This document shows positions 28,052-38,072 of a stretch of DNA of 64,000 nucleotides, piece after piece. Position numbers and translations under genes: made by a program. The stretch lies in the NCBI RefSeq assembly GCF_000332495.1, contig NZ_AOGW02000018.1:2501-66500 (forward strand), given 5' to 3'. Below the pieces are notes generated by a model. That model was not told where the DNA came from, ran no database searches, and worked only from the letters and a program-made list of their open reading frames with translations. Position 1 is the stretch's first letter. Every line of letters begins with the position of its first letter. The DNA is from Leptospira terpstrae serovar Hualin str. LT 11-33 = ATCC 700639 (GTDB lineage: Bacteria; Spirochaetota; Leptospiria; Leptospirales; Leptospiraceae).

Positions 28052-29635
28052 TTATTGATTCTTGGCAACATGGGACTGCTTGAATTGCAAAGGACTGAGA
28101 CCCGTGGCTTTTTTAAATTCTACATTAAAAGCAGTTTTGGAACCAAAACCGGTCGCATAAGCAATGGAAAGGATGGACATTTCTGGATTGTCAATAAGGA
28201 AGTTTTTGGCTTCTGTGATGCGAAAGGAATTTAAATAACTGCGAAAACTAATCCCCAATTTGGAATTGAGTAATTCAGAAGTTTGTTGGACAGTGAGACC
28301 TATTGCTCTCGAGGCAATTTCTAAATCCAACTTTTCATCTAAATAAGGTTTTGATTGTCTCATCCATGATTCTAATTTTGAAAGAGACTCTTCAGTGTTT
28401 ACCGCGTTTAACTTTGACTTCACATAACGAGTCGTTGGCGCATTATTCAAGGTGACAATTCGGTGTAGGATTTCATTTCGTTCGCCTTCTAATTTTTCAT
28501 ATTTTTGTAATAGATTAAACAACAAGAAAAATAGATCGATGGGAAAAATAAACACCGCTGAATAGAGTAGAGGAATAGAATATGGTAAAATTCCTAAAAG
28601 ATAAAACATTGTATTATAACTAATGATAAAATAGGATCCCCAACTAATAAGAAAGAAAAGGATACGTCTTTCTCCTTTGAAAAAAATTTGTAAGGCAGTT
28701 CCAAGAATTAAAGGAATGGAGATAAGATAAATATAAGTTGCGATTCTAGAAAAAATTTTAGTTGTATCAGATATAAGAATCGCAGGTACGCAAAAGAGAG
28801 CCACAATCCCCATGATCAGTAGAATTTTGTCAATCCGTGGGTTGTGCAATTTTGTATTTAAAAACATTCGGACAAATTGGAATGAAAAAGGAATTCCAAG
28901 AGTGGAAAATGTTAAAATGGCTTTGTTCTGCCACCAAGGAAATTCTGGCCATAGGACATCGTAAGCATTTCCATACTGGCCATTGTACCAGAGAACAGTA
29001 CAAACTACATAACCCGCATAAAAGAAAAATTCACTTAATCCAAAAGCAAAAAAATAAAAAAGAGCAAATACAAACATTACAGCACAGACACCCAAAATCA
29101 GCCAAGTCACTGCGGTTTCTAAAATCATACGTTTGTTAAACGATTTTTCATCTAAAGAAAGAATGGGAAAAGAGATTAAGGATTTTGATTGGATTCGAAT
29201 ATAAAAATATTCATCTTTTTTTTTGTTTGGAATTTGGAAGCTGGGGTAGAGAGCTTCTGGCAATGTCCATTGTGATTTCGGGATTGTGTCTCCTGTTTTA
29301 TATAATTGGAATTCTTTGGATTTTTCTGGATAAAATAAAATCGCTTCGTCAAGAGCTTTCCATTCCAAAGAAAGAATCTTACCTTTTGAAAATTTCCCAT
29401 CGGAAGTTTTTCCTCGAAGCCAAATGACATCATTAGTAAAATTAAACGAGAGTTGGTGTTCGTAAATTGGTTTCCAAAGTTCTAATTTTTGAATTTGGTT
29501 CAATGGAATTTCTGTAGAAGGATCTCTCAAAAATTCGAATTGATTGGTTACGTTTTGGTTGCCTGAACCATCGGGTGCGCATGAGGTTCCTACCAAAAGT
29601 AGGAACAAGAGAATGACCCGCAAAATATGTTTCAT
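28052..29635 (-). CDS. membrane-bound AraC-type regulator with 7TM sensor
   Basis: The start ATG 29635 is chosen over a TTG three codons upstream. The protein has a lipoprotein-like signal (VGTSCAPD), an extracytoplasmic beta domain (about 30-165, of the 7TMR-DISM extracellular kind), and about seven membrane helices (about 175-370). A short coiled segment precedes an AraC-type DNA-binding domain at the C-terminus (about 430-520), with EIASRAIGLTVQQTSELLNS, RITEAKNFL and SILSIAYATGFGSKTAFNVEF. This joins sensor and transcription factor in one membrane protein without phosphorelay. Neighbouring LamG genes with twin palindromes are plausible targets. Confidence 0.88.
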   Translation of the reverse strand: MKHILRVILLFLLLVGTSCAPDGSGNQNVTNQFEFLRDPSTEIPLNQIQKLELWKPIYEHQLSFNFTNDVIWLRGKTSDGKFSKGKILSLEWKALDEAILFYPEKSKEFQLYKTGDTIPKSQWTLPEALYPSFQIPNKKKDEYFYIRIQSKSLISFPILSLDEKSFNKRMILETAVTWLILGVCAVMFVFALFYFFAFGLSEFFFYAGYVVCTVLWYNGQYGNAYDVLWPEFPWWQNKAILTFSTLGIPFSFQFVRMFLNTKLHNPRIDKILLIMGIVALFCVPAILISDTTKIFSRIATYIYLISIPLILGTALQIFFKGERRILFFLISWGSYFIISYNTMFYLLGILPYSIPLLYSAVFIFPIDLFFLLFNLLQKYEKLEGERNEILHRIVTLNNAPTTRYVKSKLNAVNTEESLSKLESWMRQSKPYLDEKLDLEIASRAIGLTVQQTSELLNSKLGISFRSYLNSFRITEAKNFLIDNPEMSILSIAYATGFGSKTAFNVEFKKATGLSPLQFKQSHVAKNQ

Positions 29636-29818
29636 CGAAGCCAATAGTTGTATCGAATAATAGAGTTTGACAAGCCTTTTTGTAAAAATGTGTTCAAATG
29701 GAAATTTAGGCGAAGAATCATTCTGCCTAGTTCTTCTACACTTTTGTTTGGAATTAGATTGAAGCTGGGAAAAAAATTGAGTGATTAGAGTGATTCGTTT
29801 TTATAGAGTCTTGTGAAG

Positions 29819-31831
29819 TTAGGTTTCTTTAGGAAACTCTAAAGTGAAGAGACTCCCTTTTCTTTCTTGTGACTCAGCACGGATGTTCCCTTGGTGGAGA
29901 CGGATGAGTTCGAAACATAGTTTCAGTCCAATTCCAAATCCCTTTTCTCCCAAGCTACCCGGTGAAGTCATTTGTTTGTAGAACAAATCTTTTTGACGTT
30001 CAATAGGAATTCCTCGTCCATTGTCTTCGATTGTAATCTCAGTAGACTGTTCATTGTCACGAATACCTACTTTGATCCAACCATTTGGGTTACTGAATTT
30101 TATTGCATTGGCAATTACATTCCGCATAATTTCAATGAGTATTGATTTATCTGCATAGATTGTTGCTGTTTCTGAAATTGAATAATCTAATCGTATTGAT
30201 TTTTTCTGTAATTCCAGAGCAAAAGAATCGATTAACGGTCGTAAAACGTTCAAAAAATTGTTTTTTGATAAGTTTAAATGTATTTTCCCTTTATTAAATC
30301 TGTTTAAATTCAGTAAATGTTCCACGGTGGACATTGCATTTTCTAATATTACGAACAATTGTTTGAATATATGTGTTTTTTCTTCTTCCGTGGAATCTTT
30401 GTCAGTTACAATTGTAAGTGCAGAATATACAGTGCTTAATGGAGATCGTAAGTCATGGGCCACTAAGGATATGAATTTATCTTTCCATTCATTTGCTTCT
30501 TCTGCAATATGTTTTGCTTCTTTGTATTCTTGTGTGCGAAGGATGACAGTTTTTTCTAAAGATTCATTCAGTTTAATCAGTTCTTTTCCTAATACTTCCG
30601 TTTTGATTACGGACTTTGTAAAATAGGAAGCTAAAATAAGAGACTGGAATAAAACAGTGGTTAAATAAGAATACTTAAGAATTAGAAAATAGTTTAGGAT
30701 TCCGTATAAATACAATGTATCATTGATAGCACATAGGAATAAAAAAACTTGAATCAAAAGGAGAGGTAAGGACATTTCTCTTTTCTGGAAACTCGCATAA
30801 ACAAGACATATGATGGAATAGAATAAGCCAAGGATCGTAAGAAAAATTCCAAGTAGTGTAGTTTTAGAACCTAAGTCAGAAGGTGCGATCAAAACAAAAA
30901 GAAATAGAAAAGAACATGTTATTATAAAGAAGTTTACTGTTTTTTTGGAAAAATTTTCTGGAAACTTTTCTTTAAGAAATGATAAGTAAAAAGGCATTGC
31001 TAAGTAAAAAATCAGCGAAAGAGCAAAAGCGATCTTATATACTACCTCTGGAAATAAATAGTATAAGGAATCTCCATTTAAAGAAATAGAATGGAGGGCG
31101 ATTACAAAACAATACATTCCAAAATAGAGAATGATGAACCTATTCCTTCTAAATAAAAATACAACAAAATGATAGAAGGCCATAAATAAAAGTGCACCAG
31201 TAAGTAAAGAATCTTTAATTACTTCGCTAACCGTCTGTTTTTGTATGTGATCAAATAATCCTAAGATTGGTGGATACCAAAACGCCCCATCATCATGATG
31301 AAAATTAGAAATATTTATCAGAATGTTTGTTTCTTTGTTTGGATAAGGTATAACAACCAATCCAGAGCTACGAGTGGGAACCATAGTATCTTTGGAGATA
31401 CCCACTTTCCCCAACTCTAATTGCAATATTCCATCCACATAGATGGACATGGCAGCTCCTCCCGTCTGAAAAAATCGGAGAGCATAAATATTCCTTTTTG
31501 CTGTATCAGGAAATCTAACTGTTAGTTGGTAGGTGGCATAACCAATTCCATCCAATTTATTTTTCCATCTTTCTCCAATGGTTTGGAAATGATTAATGGA
31601 CGTTGGTTCCTTAAATATTTTTTTTTCATCGGATCGATTTTCTGAAAGAGGTATTTGCGGTTGGATCCATTGTTTCCAATAAAATACCCATTCACCTGAT
31701 AGAGGTAGGTTTTGATTAAAATCCCAGGATTGTAAATCCAGTTGGCCTTGGATGGCCATGGGAGTTTCGATAAAAGAAGTTACAGGTGCACAACAACAAA
31801 GAAAGGCCAACCAAATAGTAAGTTTCCATTT
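29819..31831 (-). CDS. 7TM-sensor histidine kinase
   Basis: The start at 31831 (MKWKLT) gives a normal lipoprotein signal (FLCCCAPV); a longer start at 31876 exists. An extracytoplasmic galactose-binding-like domain (about 25-180; LSGEWVFYWKQW and GYATYQLTVRFPD) is followed by seven membrane helices (about 190-400). A coiled coil leads into the kinase core with phosphoacceptor His in VAHDLRSPLSTVY, an N-box VIANAIKFSNP, and EDNGRGIPIERQ and GFGIGLKLC in the ATPase domain. There is no receiver, unlike the kinase at 2414. The partner response regulator is not beside it. Its sensor domain resembles those of the other two 7TM kinases. Confidence 0.88.
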   Translation of the reverse strand, partial: KWKLTIWLAFLCCCAPVTSFIETPMAIQGQLDLQSWDFNQNLPLSGEWVFYWKQWIQPQIPLSENRSDEKKIFKEPTSINHFQTIGERWKNKLDGIGYATYQLTVRFPDTAKRNIYALRFFQTGGAAMSIYVDGILQLELGKVGISKDTMVPTRSSGLVVIPYPNKETNILINISNFHHDDGAFWYPPILGLFDHIQKQTVSEVIKDSLLTGALLFMAFYHFVVFLFRRNRFIILYFGMYCFVIALHSISLNGDSLYYLFPEVVYKIAFALSLIFYLAMPFYLSFLKEKFPENFSKKTVNFFIITCSFLFLFVLIAPSDLGSKTTLLGIFLTILGLFYSIICLVYASFQKREMSLPLLLIQVFLFLCAINDTLYLYGILNYFLILKYSYLTTVLFQSLILASYFTKSVIKTEVLGKELIKLNESLEKTVILRTQEYKEAKHIAEEANEWKDKFISLVAHDLRSPLSTVYSALTIVTDKDSTEEEKTHIFKQLFVILENAMSTVEHLLNLNRFNKGKIHLNLSKNNFLNVLRPLIDSFALELQKKSIRLDYSISETATIYADKSILIEIMRNVIANAIKFSNPNGWIKVGIRDNEQSTEITIEDNGRGIPIERQKDLFYKQMTSPGSLGEKGFGIGLKLCFELIRLHQGNIRAESQERKGSLFTLEFPKET

Positions 31832-31998
31832 CATTACAAACAAAACTAATGTACCGATTCCATTCTTCACTGCCATCTTGGAATCAAGGAAGATACTGTC
31901 ACAGATTTATTTTCGAATTAGCTAAGATGTTTTACTTGAGTGGTATGTCGTAATTTGAGTGGAAATCCTATAATTCCTTGCATTGCATTCAATCAAAC

Positions 31999-32260
31999 TT
32001 AATTTGTACAGACTGATGAAGAATTGATACAAGCATATTCAGGTTCCACTATGCAAATGTTGCAGCATGCCACTACATTTGTTATATCAGAAGAAATCAT
32101 TTTCCTGGTTGTAAAATTCGTAATTCCGCAGGTAACTCCATTCGTCTTTGGCAGTAATGAAACCTTAAAAAAAATGTTTGCTCCATTGAGCTCTAAACTA
32201 CAGTTCCTGCGTTTAGCTGACCAGTTTAAGTTCGACCGACAGCGTGGAAGGTGTCAGGAA
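31999..32260 (-). pseudogene. fragment of a lipoprotein beta-sandwich repeat
   Basis: On the minus strand a decayed copy of the cysteine-bearing beta-sandwich seen in the 21034 and 57063 lipoproteins can be read. It begins 'AVGRT-stop-TGQLNAGTVV' and, after a frameshift, continues LELNGANIFFKVSLLPKTNG, VTCGITNFTTRKMISSDIT and NVVACC, ending at a TAA at 31999. A stop and a frameshift break it, and no signal peptide or downstream domain remains. The open frame on the plus strand (about 32024-32269) is its shadow. Confidence 0.7.
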
Positions 32261-32376
32261 ATTAATTAGTATTTGATTGAGAAACTAACAAGCAGTATTA
32301 TGGTGATCCATATTTTTTTGTTATGTGGTATTTAAATCGATTCATTCTTAAGGTAATGTCAGTGCATTTTTTTAGC

Positions 32377-33954
32377 TTACTTTTTTTCAAATTCAATCTT
32401 AACTAATTCAATTGTATCTGGATTATGATCCTTGGAGACTAATTCTATGGTATCACCACCTTCTCCAAAGGAAGATGATTTTGAAATTTGAGATTGAAGT
32501 AGCATTTGAAATTTTTCAAAATAAGGTTTGGTCATAGATTGATTGACGGATCGATTCATAACTTTGTAATCTAATTGTTTTTTACTCAATACAATGATCA
32601 TATTATCTTTTTTACCTATCGGATCCACTTCTAGGCTTTGTTTTTTTGGGAAAACTCTCGTTCCCTTTGTTCCACAATATGGACTATGTTTGTCTGTATA
32701 TGGAAATAAAACATAGGAGCTACCATCAGTATCTAGTCCAAAAATATAAAGATAAATTGGTTTATCGTTTTTAACACTTACTTTAAAACGTGTTCCAATC
32801 GGTATCGGTTGCACCGTTTGGTATAAATTATTTTTTAGTTTCTTAAGTGGGATAAACTCTTTGGTTGCATTGTTGATGAGACCTAGTTGGAAAGAATAGG
32901 TTTCATTCGGATCAAATTTTTTTGGAGGATAGAAAGCGTAAACTTCTCTAACAAATATATTGAAATCTTCATACCGAAGCCAAAAAATTCCTTGGTTGGC
33001 AAATCCTTCCCCCCAAGAATTCATAATCTGGAAGGCACCCCCTTCACGATTGTCATCGTATCCGATGGCAGTCATCGCATGTCCTCCCCATTCTCCAGTT
33101 GCAGTTTTCTTTTTTTTATAGTGGTTCACTGCTTGGTAATCTGAATCACTTGGAAGCCAAATCGATTTCTTTAAATTTAAAAATGTCCCTCCAACTTCCA
33201 TTGAGATTACAATAGGTGAACCTTGCGATAAATATTGTTTTACAGATTCAATGTTAGTTTGATAATCTTCGCCATCTTCTGTTAAACGTTGGTATCCTTC
33301 GATTCGAAACTCTTTGGCTTTTAATTTTTGTTCTTTTGATGGTTTGTTACGACATGAACTTTCGCTATAGGGAAATTCAGTAATTTGTAAGTTCCCTTGT
33401 TTTTTTAAATCATCAAGTAAATCAACAGGGTAGGCGCCGTCACAATTTTTATCAGTGTTTTGATTGAAAAGATAAGCTGGGCTAAAACTAATTTTATTTG
33501 GATCCTCTCCAGTTGCTTGTGCATGCAGGATAGTGCGAGCGGCATAAGATACCGCCCAACCTGTGCAGGAACCTTGGTCTCCTTGGTTTAATCTTCTTGG
33601 CGCATACTTTAGAAGAGAAACTTTAGAAGGCAGTTTGGTTCCAAATTCTTGGGAGAGTGGTTCATAAACTGGTGCCTTGTCATACCGTTTTGTATCAAAT
33701 TTTGCGCCTAGCTTTCTTGTACCATCTAACAGAGTTTCGGTGGAATTTTCCTTGCCAAAATCAAAAAAGTTGTTAGAATTATTGTCGATACAAAGAAAAC
33801 CGATTAGGCCAACTGCTAGAATTGGTATGATGAGTTTGGGATATTTAAATAAAAATCCTCCTAGGAAAACAAAAATTGTTATAAGGAAAAAAGTTTTTTT
33901 GTTTAATTTGGATTTTTCTGGATCTTTCTCATCATCTGTCATTCGGATTGGCAT
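32377..33954 (-). CDS. membrane-anchored papain-like (C1) protease with DUF4384-like domain
   Basis: A 525-residue protein. Two hydrophobic stretches near the N-terminus (about 21-36 and 41-55) anchor it. The papain-like domain (about 105-345) has the catalytic Cys130 in NQGDQGSCTGWAV, His in GGHAMTAIGYDD and Asn in QIMNSWGEGF. A second, beta-rich domain (about 360-480) has PIYLYIFGLDTDGSSYVLFP, like DUF4384. C1 proteases fused in this way are known as exported or surface enzymes in several phyla. It begins eight bases after the stop of the WG-repeat gene, whose end carries its ribosome-binding site, so the two form an operon. Substrate is unknown. Confidence 0.87.
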   Translation of the reverse strand: MPIRMTDDEKDPEKSKLNKKTFFLITIFVFLGGFLFKYPKLIIPILAVGLIGFLCIDNNSNNFFDFGKENSTETLLDGTRKLGAKFDTKRYDKAPVYEPLSQEFGTKLPSKVSLLKYAPRRLNQGDQGSCTGWAVSYAARTILHAQATGEDPNKISFSPAYLFNQNTDKNCDGAYPVDLLDDLKKQGNLQITEFPYSESSCRNKPSKEQKLKAKEFRIEGYQRLTEDGEDYQTNIESVKQYLSQGSPIVISMEVGGTFLNLKKSIWLPSDSDYQAVNHYKKKKTATGEWGGHAMTAIGYDDNREGGAFQIMNSWGEGFANQGIFWLRYEDFNIFVREVYAFYPPKKFDPNETYSFQLGLINNATKEFIPLKKLKNNLYQTVQPIPIGTRFKVSVKNDKPIYLYIFGLDTDGSSYVLFPYTDKHSPYCGTKGTRVFPKKQSLEVDPIGKKDNMIIVLSKKQLDYKVMNRSVNQSMTKPYFEKFQMLLQSQISKSSSFGEGGDTIELVSKDHNPDTIELVKIEFEKK

Positions 33955-33962
33955 CGGAGTTC

Positions 33963-34538
33963 CTACTTAAAGTGAATTGTATTTTTTATTTCATTTTTTG
34001 AAACAATTGCGATTTTCTTTTTATAATCAATAGAGTCAATGGAATCGTACTCAATTGGAATTACAATTTTTCCTTTTTTGTCAATCATACCATTTTTCCC
34101 GCCAAAGATTGTGTAATGCTCTCCATCTAACTTTGATTCGCAACCGTTACATACTTTCGCGTAACCATTTTCAAAGGGATATGCAAAATCAAATAAAGCA
34201 GAAATCCTTTTTTTACAATAAGAATCAAAGTAGCCGATCTTTTTGTTTTCTATATAACGAGCAAAATTTTCAGAATAATAATCGGGGCCATTATCATATA
34301 CAAAAGCTTCTAGTAGTACATTGTTTTTTATATCGATACAAACCCATCGGTTATTGTGTACCACAAAACTAACCTTTTCTTTGGTAAAGTCCATTGCCTG
34401 TTGGTATTGGGGTTTGATGATTACTTTTCCTGATTTGTTTTTATAACCAAAAAATCCTTTTTCTTCAAAAGAAACAGGAGTATTCGACTCAGCTAGCAGT
34501 GGCATTGTGATCAATAAAAAAATAAGAAGTTGTTTCAT
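33963..34538 (-). CDS. exported WG-repeat protein
   Basis: A 191-residue exported protein with a signal peptide (LLIFLLITMPLLAESN). It has WG-type beta repeats: FFGYKNKSGKVIIKPQY (about 29-45), IGYFDSYCKK (about 100), and NGMIDKKGKIVIPIEYDSID (about 148-167). WG repeats typically form a beta-propeller-like binding surface. The start ATG has AGGAG seven bases upstream. It precedes and is co-transcribed with the papain-like protease, and so may present substrates to it or restrain it; this is inference. Confidence 0.8.
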   Translation of the reverse strand: MKQLLIFLLITMPLLAESNTPVSFEEKGFFGYKNKSGKVIIKPQYQQAMDFTKEKVSFVVHNNRWVCIDIKNNVLLEAFVYDNGPDYYSENFARYIENKKIGYFDSYCKKRISALFDFAYPFENGYAKVCNGCESKLDGEHYTIFGGKNGMIDKKGKIVIPIEYDSIDSIDYKKKIAIVSKNEIKNTIHFK

Positions 34539-34700
34539 TCGTTCTCCTAAGATTAAATTACAATACTTCTAAAATACTCGCTGTCAAGTTCTTTGGATTC
34601 ATTCTAAAATCAATTTGGTAATGTTTTCGTAAGTTTGTAGAATTTTATAGTTGGGATTTTTGGAGAATTTGAATCTTATAAACAATTAGGATGTGATAAA

Positions 34701-36575
34701 ATGGAACAACCGGTTCACAGCGAAGATATAATGAAATTTTGGATGTCTCAGGCAGATCGAATTTCATGGCAGAAAAAACCAAGTGTAGCTTACGGGCAAT
34801 GTGAAGATGGACTCAATCACTGGTTTCCTGATGGAATATTAAATACTTCTTATTTAGCTCTGGACCAACATGTTGAATCAGGAAAAGGAGAAGAAATTGC
34901 CATCTATTACGATTCTCCAGTAACTAAAACAAAAGCTAAATTTACTTACAGCGAACTATTGGATTCAGTAGAGAAAATGGCATTCACTTTAGATTCCTTA
35001 GGTGTAAAAAAGGGAGATGCAGTGGTCATCTACATGCCAATGATCCCGGAAGCCTTAATTTCCATGTTAGCTTGTGCAAGGATTGGGGCAGTGCATTCTG
35101 TCGTATTTGGTGGATTTGCTCCCCATGAACTTGCAGTTAGGTTAGATGATTGCCGGCCTAAAATTGTTATTACAGCATCTTATGGAGTAGAAATAACAAA
35201 AATAATTCCATATAAACCATTGTTAGATGAAGCTATGCATTTATCTAAGCACAAACCTACTTATGTGATTCTCAAGTCGCGCCCTAATTTAGAAGTGATC
35301 ATGCATACGGGAAGAGATTTGAATTGGGATGAACTAATGGAATCTGCAGGTAATAAAAAATTTGTCCCTGTTTCTTCCGCAGATCCCTTGTATATCCTTT
35401 ATACTTCGGGAACAACTGGAAAACCAAAAGGAGTTGTTCGTGATAACGGGGGTCATGCGATTGCAATGCATTACTCAATGAAAGCCATATATGATATGAA
35501 ACCTGGTGAGGTATTTTTTGCGGCCTCAGATGTGGGATGGGTTGTTGGCCATTCCTATATTGTTTATGCACCTCTCATTTATGGTTGTACAACTGTCTTA
35601 TACGAAGGAAAACCAGTTAGAACACCTGATGCAGGTGCTTTTTATCGAATCATTGAAGAATACAAAGTAAAAACATTGTTTTGTGCGCCAACTGCATTTC
35701 GGGCCATTCGCAAAGAAGATCCAGAAGGAAAAGAGTTAGCCAAATACAACATATCATCACTTAAGTATTTATTTTTAGCTGGAGAAAGAACGGATCCTGT
35801 CACCTATGATTGGGCACGCGAACTATTGAATGTTCCTGTGGTGGATCACTGGTGGCAAACAGAAACTGGTTGGGCAATTGCGGCCAATATGATGGGAGAT
35901 TTACCTCTTCCTGCTAAGGCTGGTTCTGCGACGAAACCGGTAAAAGGTTTTGATGTTCGGATTCTTGATGAAGAAGGACATGAGCTAAAACAAGGAGAAA
36001 AAGGAAATATTGTAATCAAACTTCCATTGCCACCGGGATGTTTGCCTACACTTTGGAATGATCATTCTAATTTTGAATCTTCTTATCTTTCACATTATCC
36101 TGGATATTATTTGACTGGTGATGGAGGTTACTTTGATGATGATGGATATCTATTCATATTGGGTCGAATTGATGATGTGATCAATGTGGCAGGTCACAGG
36201 TTGTCAACTGGCGAGATGGAAGAAATTGTTGCCGAAAATCCATCCATTGCAGAATCAGCAGTGATTGGGATAGACGATGAGATCAAAGGGCAAGTTCCTT
36301 TAGCGATTGTGGTCTGTAAGGATGGAATCGTTATTGATCCTAAAGCTATTGAATCTGATTTAACACATAGAATCAGAGAAAAGATTGGAGCAATCGCTTC
36401 GTTAAAAACTGTTGTTTTTGTAAAAAGGTTACCAAAAACTCGTTCTGGAAAAATCCTTCGTAAAACTATGCGAAAAATGATTGATGGAGAAAATTACTCG
36501 ATTCCATCAACGATTGATGATCCTTCGATTTTGGATGAGGTAATGGAGGCAGTTCGATTAAAAATTCAAAAATAA
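34701..36575 (+). CDS. prpE: propionyl-CoA synthetase-like acyl-CoA synthetase
   Basis: A 624-residue enzyme that activates a short carboxylic acid with ATP and CoA. The adenylation signature is YILYTSGTTGKPKGVVRD, followed by ASDVGWVVGHSYIVYAPL, DHWWQTETGW, YYLTGDGGYFDDDGY and the catalytic C-terminal lysine in TRSGKILRK. The NGGH segment after KGVVRD and the VGWVVGHSY form are more like PrpE/ACSS3 than acetyl-CoA synthetase. The start ATG has AGGATG upstream. It should feed propionate into central metabolism in the cytoplasm. Acetate or butyrate cannot be ruled out as substrate. Confidence 0.85.
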   Translation: MEQPVHSEDIMKFWMSQADRISWQKKPSVAYGQCEDGLNHWFPDGILNTSYLALDQHVESGKGEEIAIYYDSPVTKTKAKFTYSELLDSVEKMAFTLDSLGVKKGDAVVIYMPMIPEALISMLACARIGAVHSVVFGGFAPHELAVRLDDCRPKIVITASYGVEITKIIPYKPLLDEAMHLSKHKPTYVILKSRPNLEVIMHTGRDLNWDELMESAGNKKFVPVSSADPLYILYTSGTTGKPKGVVRDNGGHAIAMHYSMKAIYDMKPGEVFFAASDVGWVVGHSYIVYAPLIYGCTTVLYEGKPVRTPDAGAFYRIIEEYKVKTLFCAPTAFRAIRKEDPEGKELAKYNISSLKYLFLAGERTDPVTYDWARELLNVPVVDHWWQTETGWAIAANMMGDLPLPAKAGSATKPVKGFDVRILDEEGHELKQGEKGNIVIKLPLPPGCLPTLWNDHSNFESSYLSHYPGYYLTGDGGYFDDDGYLFILGRIDDVINVAGHRLSTGEMEEIVAENPSIAESAVIGIDDEIKGQVPLAIVVCKDGIVIDPKAIESDLTHRIREKIGAIASLKTVVFVKRLPKTRSGKILRKTMRKMIDGENYSIPSTIDDPSILDEVMEAVRLKIQK

Positions 36576-36635
36576 AAACTTTGATACCTACTAAGAAGAT
36601 ACTAATATTAGATAAAGTGAATATCGGCCACGTTG

Positions 36636-38072
36636 ATGGAGTTTTCTTTGGATCTTAGTACAACCAAAAATATATTTGGTGTTTCCGATTTTCGTGGGAA
36701 ACAAGAAACCATTATCAAACATATCATCTCTGGTGAAAATGCTTTGGTTCTTATGCCCACAGGAATGGGGAAATCTTTATGTTACCAGATCCCTGCCATA
36801 CACTTACCTGGAATTTGTATTGTGATTTCACCTCTCATTGCACTTATGAAAGACCAAGTTACCGCATTACAGAAAAAAGGTGTTTCTGCCGATTTTATCA
36901 ATTCTAGTTTAGGAAAATCGGAGCGAATACAGCGTTATGCAAAACTAAAATCCGGAGAGTATAAGATAGTTTATGTTTCACCGGAACGATTTCAAAAAAA
37001 AGAATTTTTAGATGCATTAAGTTACCAAACGGTATCCTTACTTGCGATTGATGAAGCACATTGTATTAGCCAATGGGGACATGATTTCCGACCAGATTAT
37101 ACAAAAATAAAACTTTTTCGAGAGTTACTTAAGTTCCCAACTACCATAGCTCTAACAGCAACAGCTTCCCATCGAGTGAGAGAGGATATAGTTTCTCAGT
37201 TAGGAATCGAAAAAGACCAGATCCAAATCTTTGATGATGGATTATTTCGGCCAAACTTAAGACTTTCAGTTGTTGATAGTTTTGATACAGAATCAAAATA
37301 CAATTCGATATTAGAAGATTTAGGAAATACAAAAGGTGCTACGATTATCTATTTTAGTTTGATTAATGAGTTAGAAAAATTTAGCCATTGGTTAGATACA
37401 AAAAAGAAGAGACACCTTGTGTATCATGGAAAACTTTCACCCGACCAAAGAAATAAAATTCAATCTGTTTTTCTCAAATCAGAAGAAGGTATCCTGCTTG
37501 CAACCAATGCATTTGGAATGGGGATTGATAAACCTAATATTCGTAATATCTATCATGCTCAAATTCCGGGTAGTATTGAATCCTATTACCAAGAAATAGG
37601 TCGTGCAGGTAGGGATGGAAATCCATCTGATTGTAAACTCTATTATTGCCAAGATGACCTTGCAGTTCAAATGGAATTTATAGAATGGCAAAATCCAGAT
37701 CGAACTTATTTAAAAAAACTTTTTGGTATATTATCGCAAAAACAAAATGAATTATCGGGTTTGGACTATGGAACCTTACAGTCATTTATGACTTATAAAA
37801 ATAAAGGCGACCACCGAATTCAGACTGCTCTAAATTTACTGGCAAACAAAGGTTTAATTTCCGGAGAGTTAGAGAGGGGAACATTGCAGATTGAATCTGA
37901 ATGGGAAGATTCTATGTTTTCGGAGTCGGAATTATTAGATAAAAAAAAGGAAAATCAGAAGCAGTTGTATCAAACCTTAATGTATACAAAAACACTTGAT
38001 TGCCGAAGAAAGTTTATCCATGAATATTTTGATTCTGATTTTAATGGATGCGGGAATTGTGATTTATGTTAG
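36636..38072 (+). CDS. recQ: RecQ-family ATP-dependent DNA helicase
   Basis: The start is the ATG 36636; a TTG directly before it is possible. Helicase motifs appear in order: LMPTGMGKSLCYQIPA (Walker A), IVISPLIALMKDQ, AIDEAHCISQWGHDFRPDY (DEAH), ALTATAS, LLATNAFGMGIDKPNIRN and YYQEIGRAGRDG. The C-terminus has the zinc-binding cysteines CRRKF and CGNCDLC. At 479 residues it lacks the HRDC domain and most of the winged helix, so it is a short RecQ. It should unwind DNA at forks and recombination intermediates. Confidence 0.92.
   Translation: MEFSLDLSTTKNIFGVSDFRGKQETIIKHIISGENALVLMPTGMGKSLCYQIPAIHLPGICIVISPLIALMKDQVTALQKKGVSADFINSSLGKSERIQRYAKLKSGEYKIVYVSPERFQKKEFLDALSYQTVSLLAIDEAHCISQWGHDFRPDYTKIKLFRELLKFPTTIALTATASHRVREDIVSQLGIEKDQIQIFDDGLFRPNLRLSVVDSFDTESKYNSILEDLGNTKGATIIYFSLINELEKFSHWLDTKKKRHLVYHGKLSPDQRNKIQSVFLKSEEGILLATNAFGMGIDKPNIRNIYHAQIPGSIESYYQEIGRAGRDGNPSDCKLYYCQDDLAVQMEFIEWQNPDRTYLKKLFGILSQKQNELSGLDYGTLQSFMTYKNKGDHRIQTALNLLANKGLISGELERGTLQIESEWEDSMFSESELLDKKKENQKQLYQTLMYTKTLDCRRKFIHEYFDSDFNGCGNCDLC

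Noticed and set aside
32024..32269. Plus-strand gene of 81 codons
   Set aside because: The coding signature lies on the opposite strand as a lipoprotein fragment; the plus frame is its shadow.
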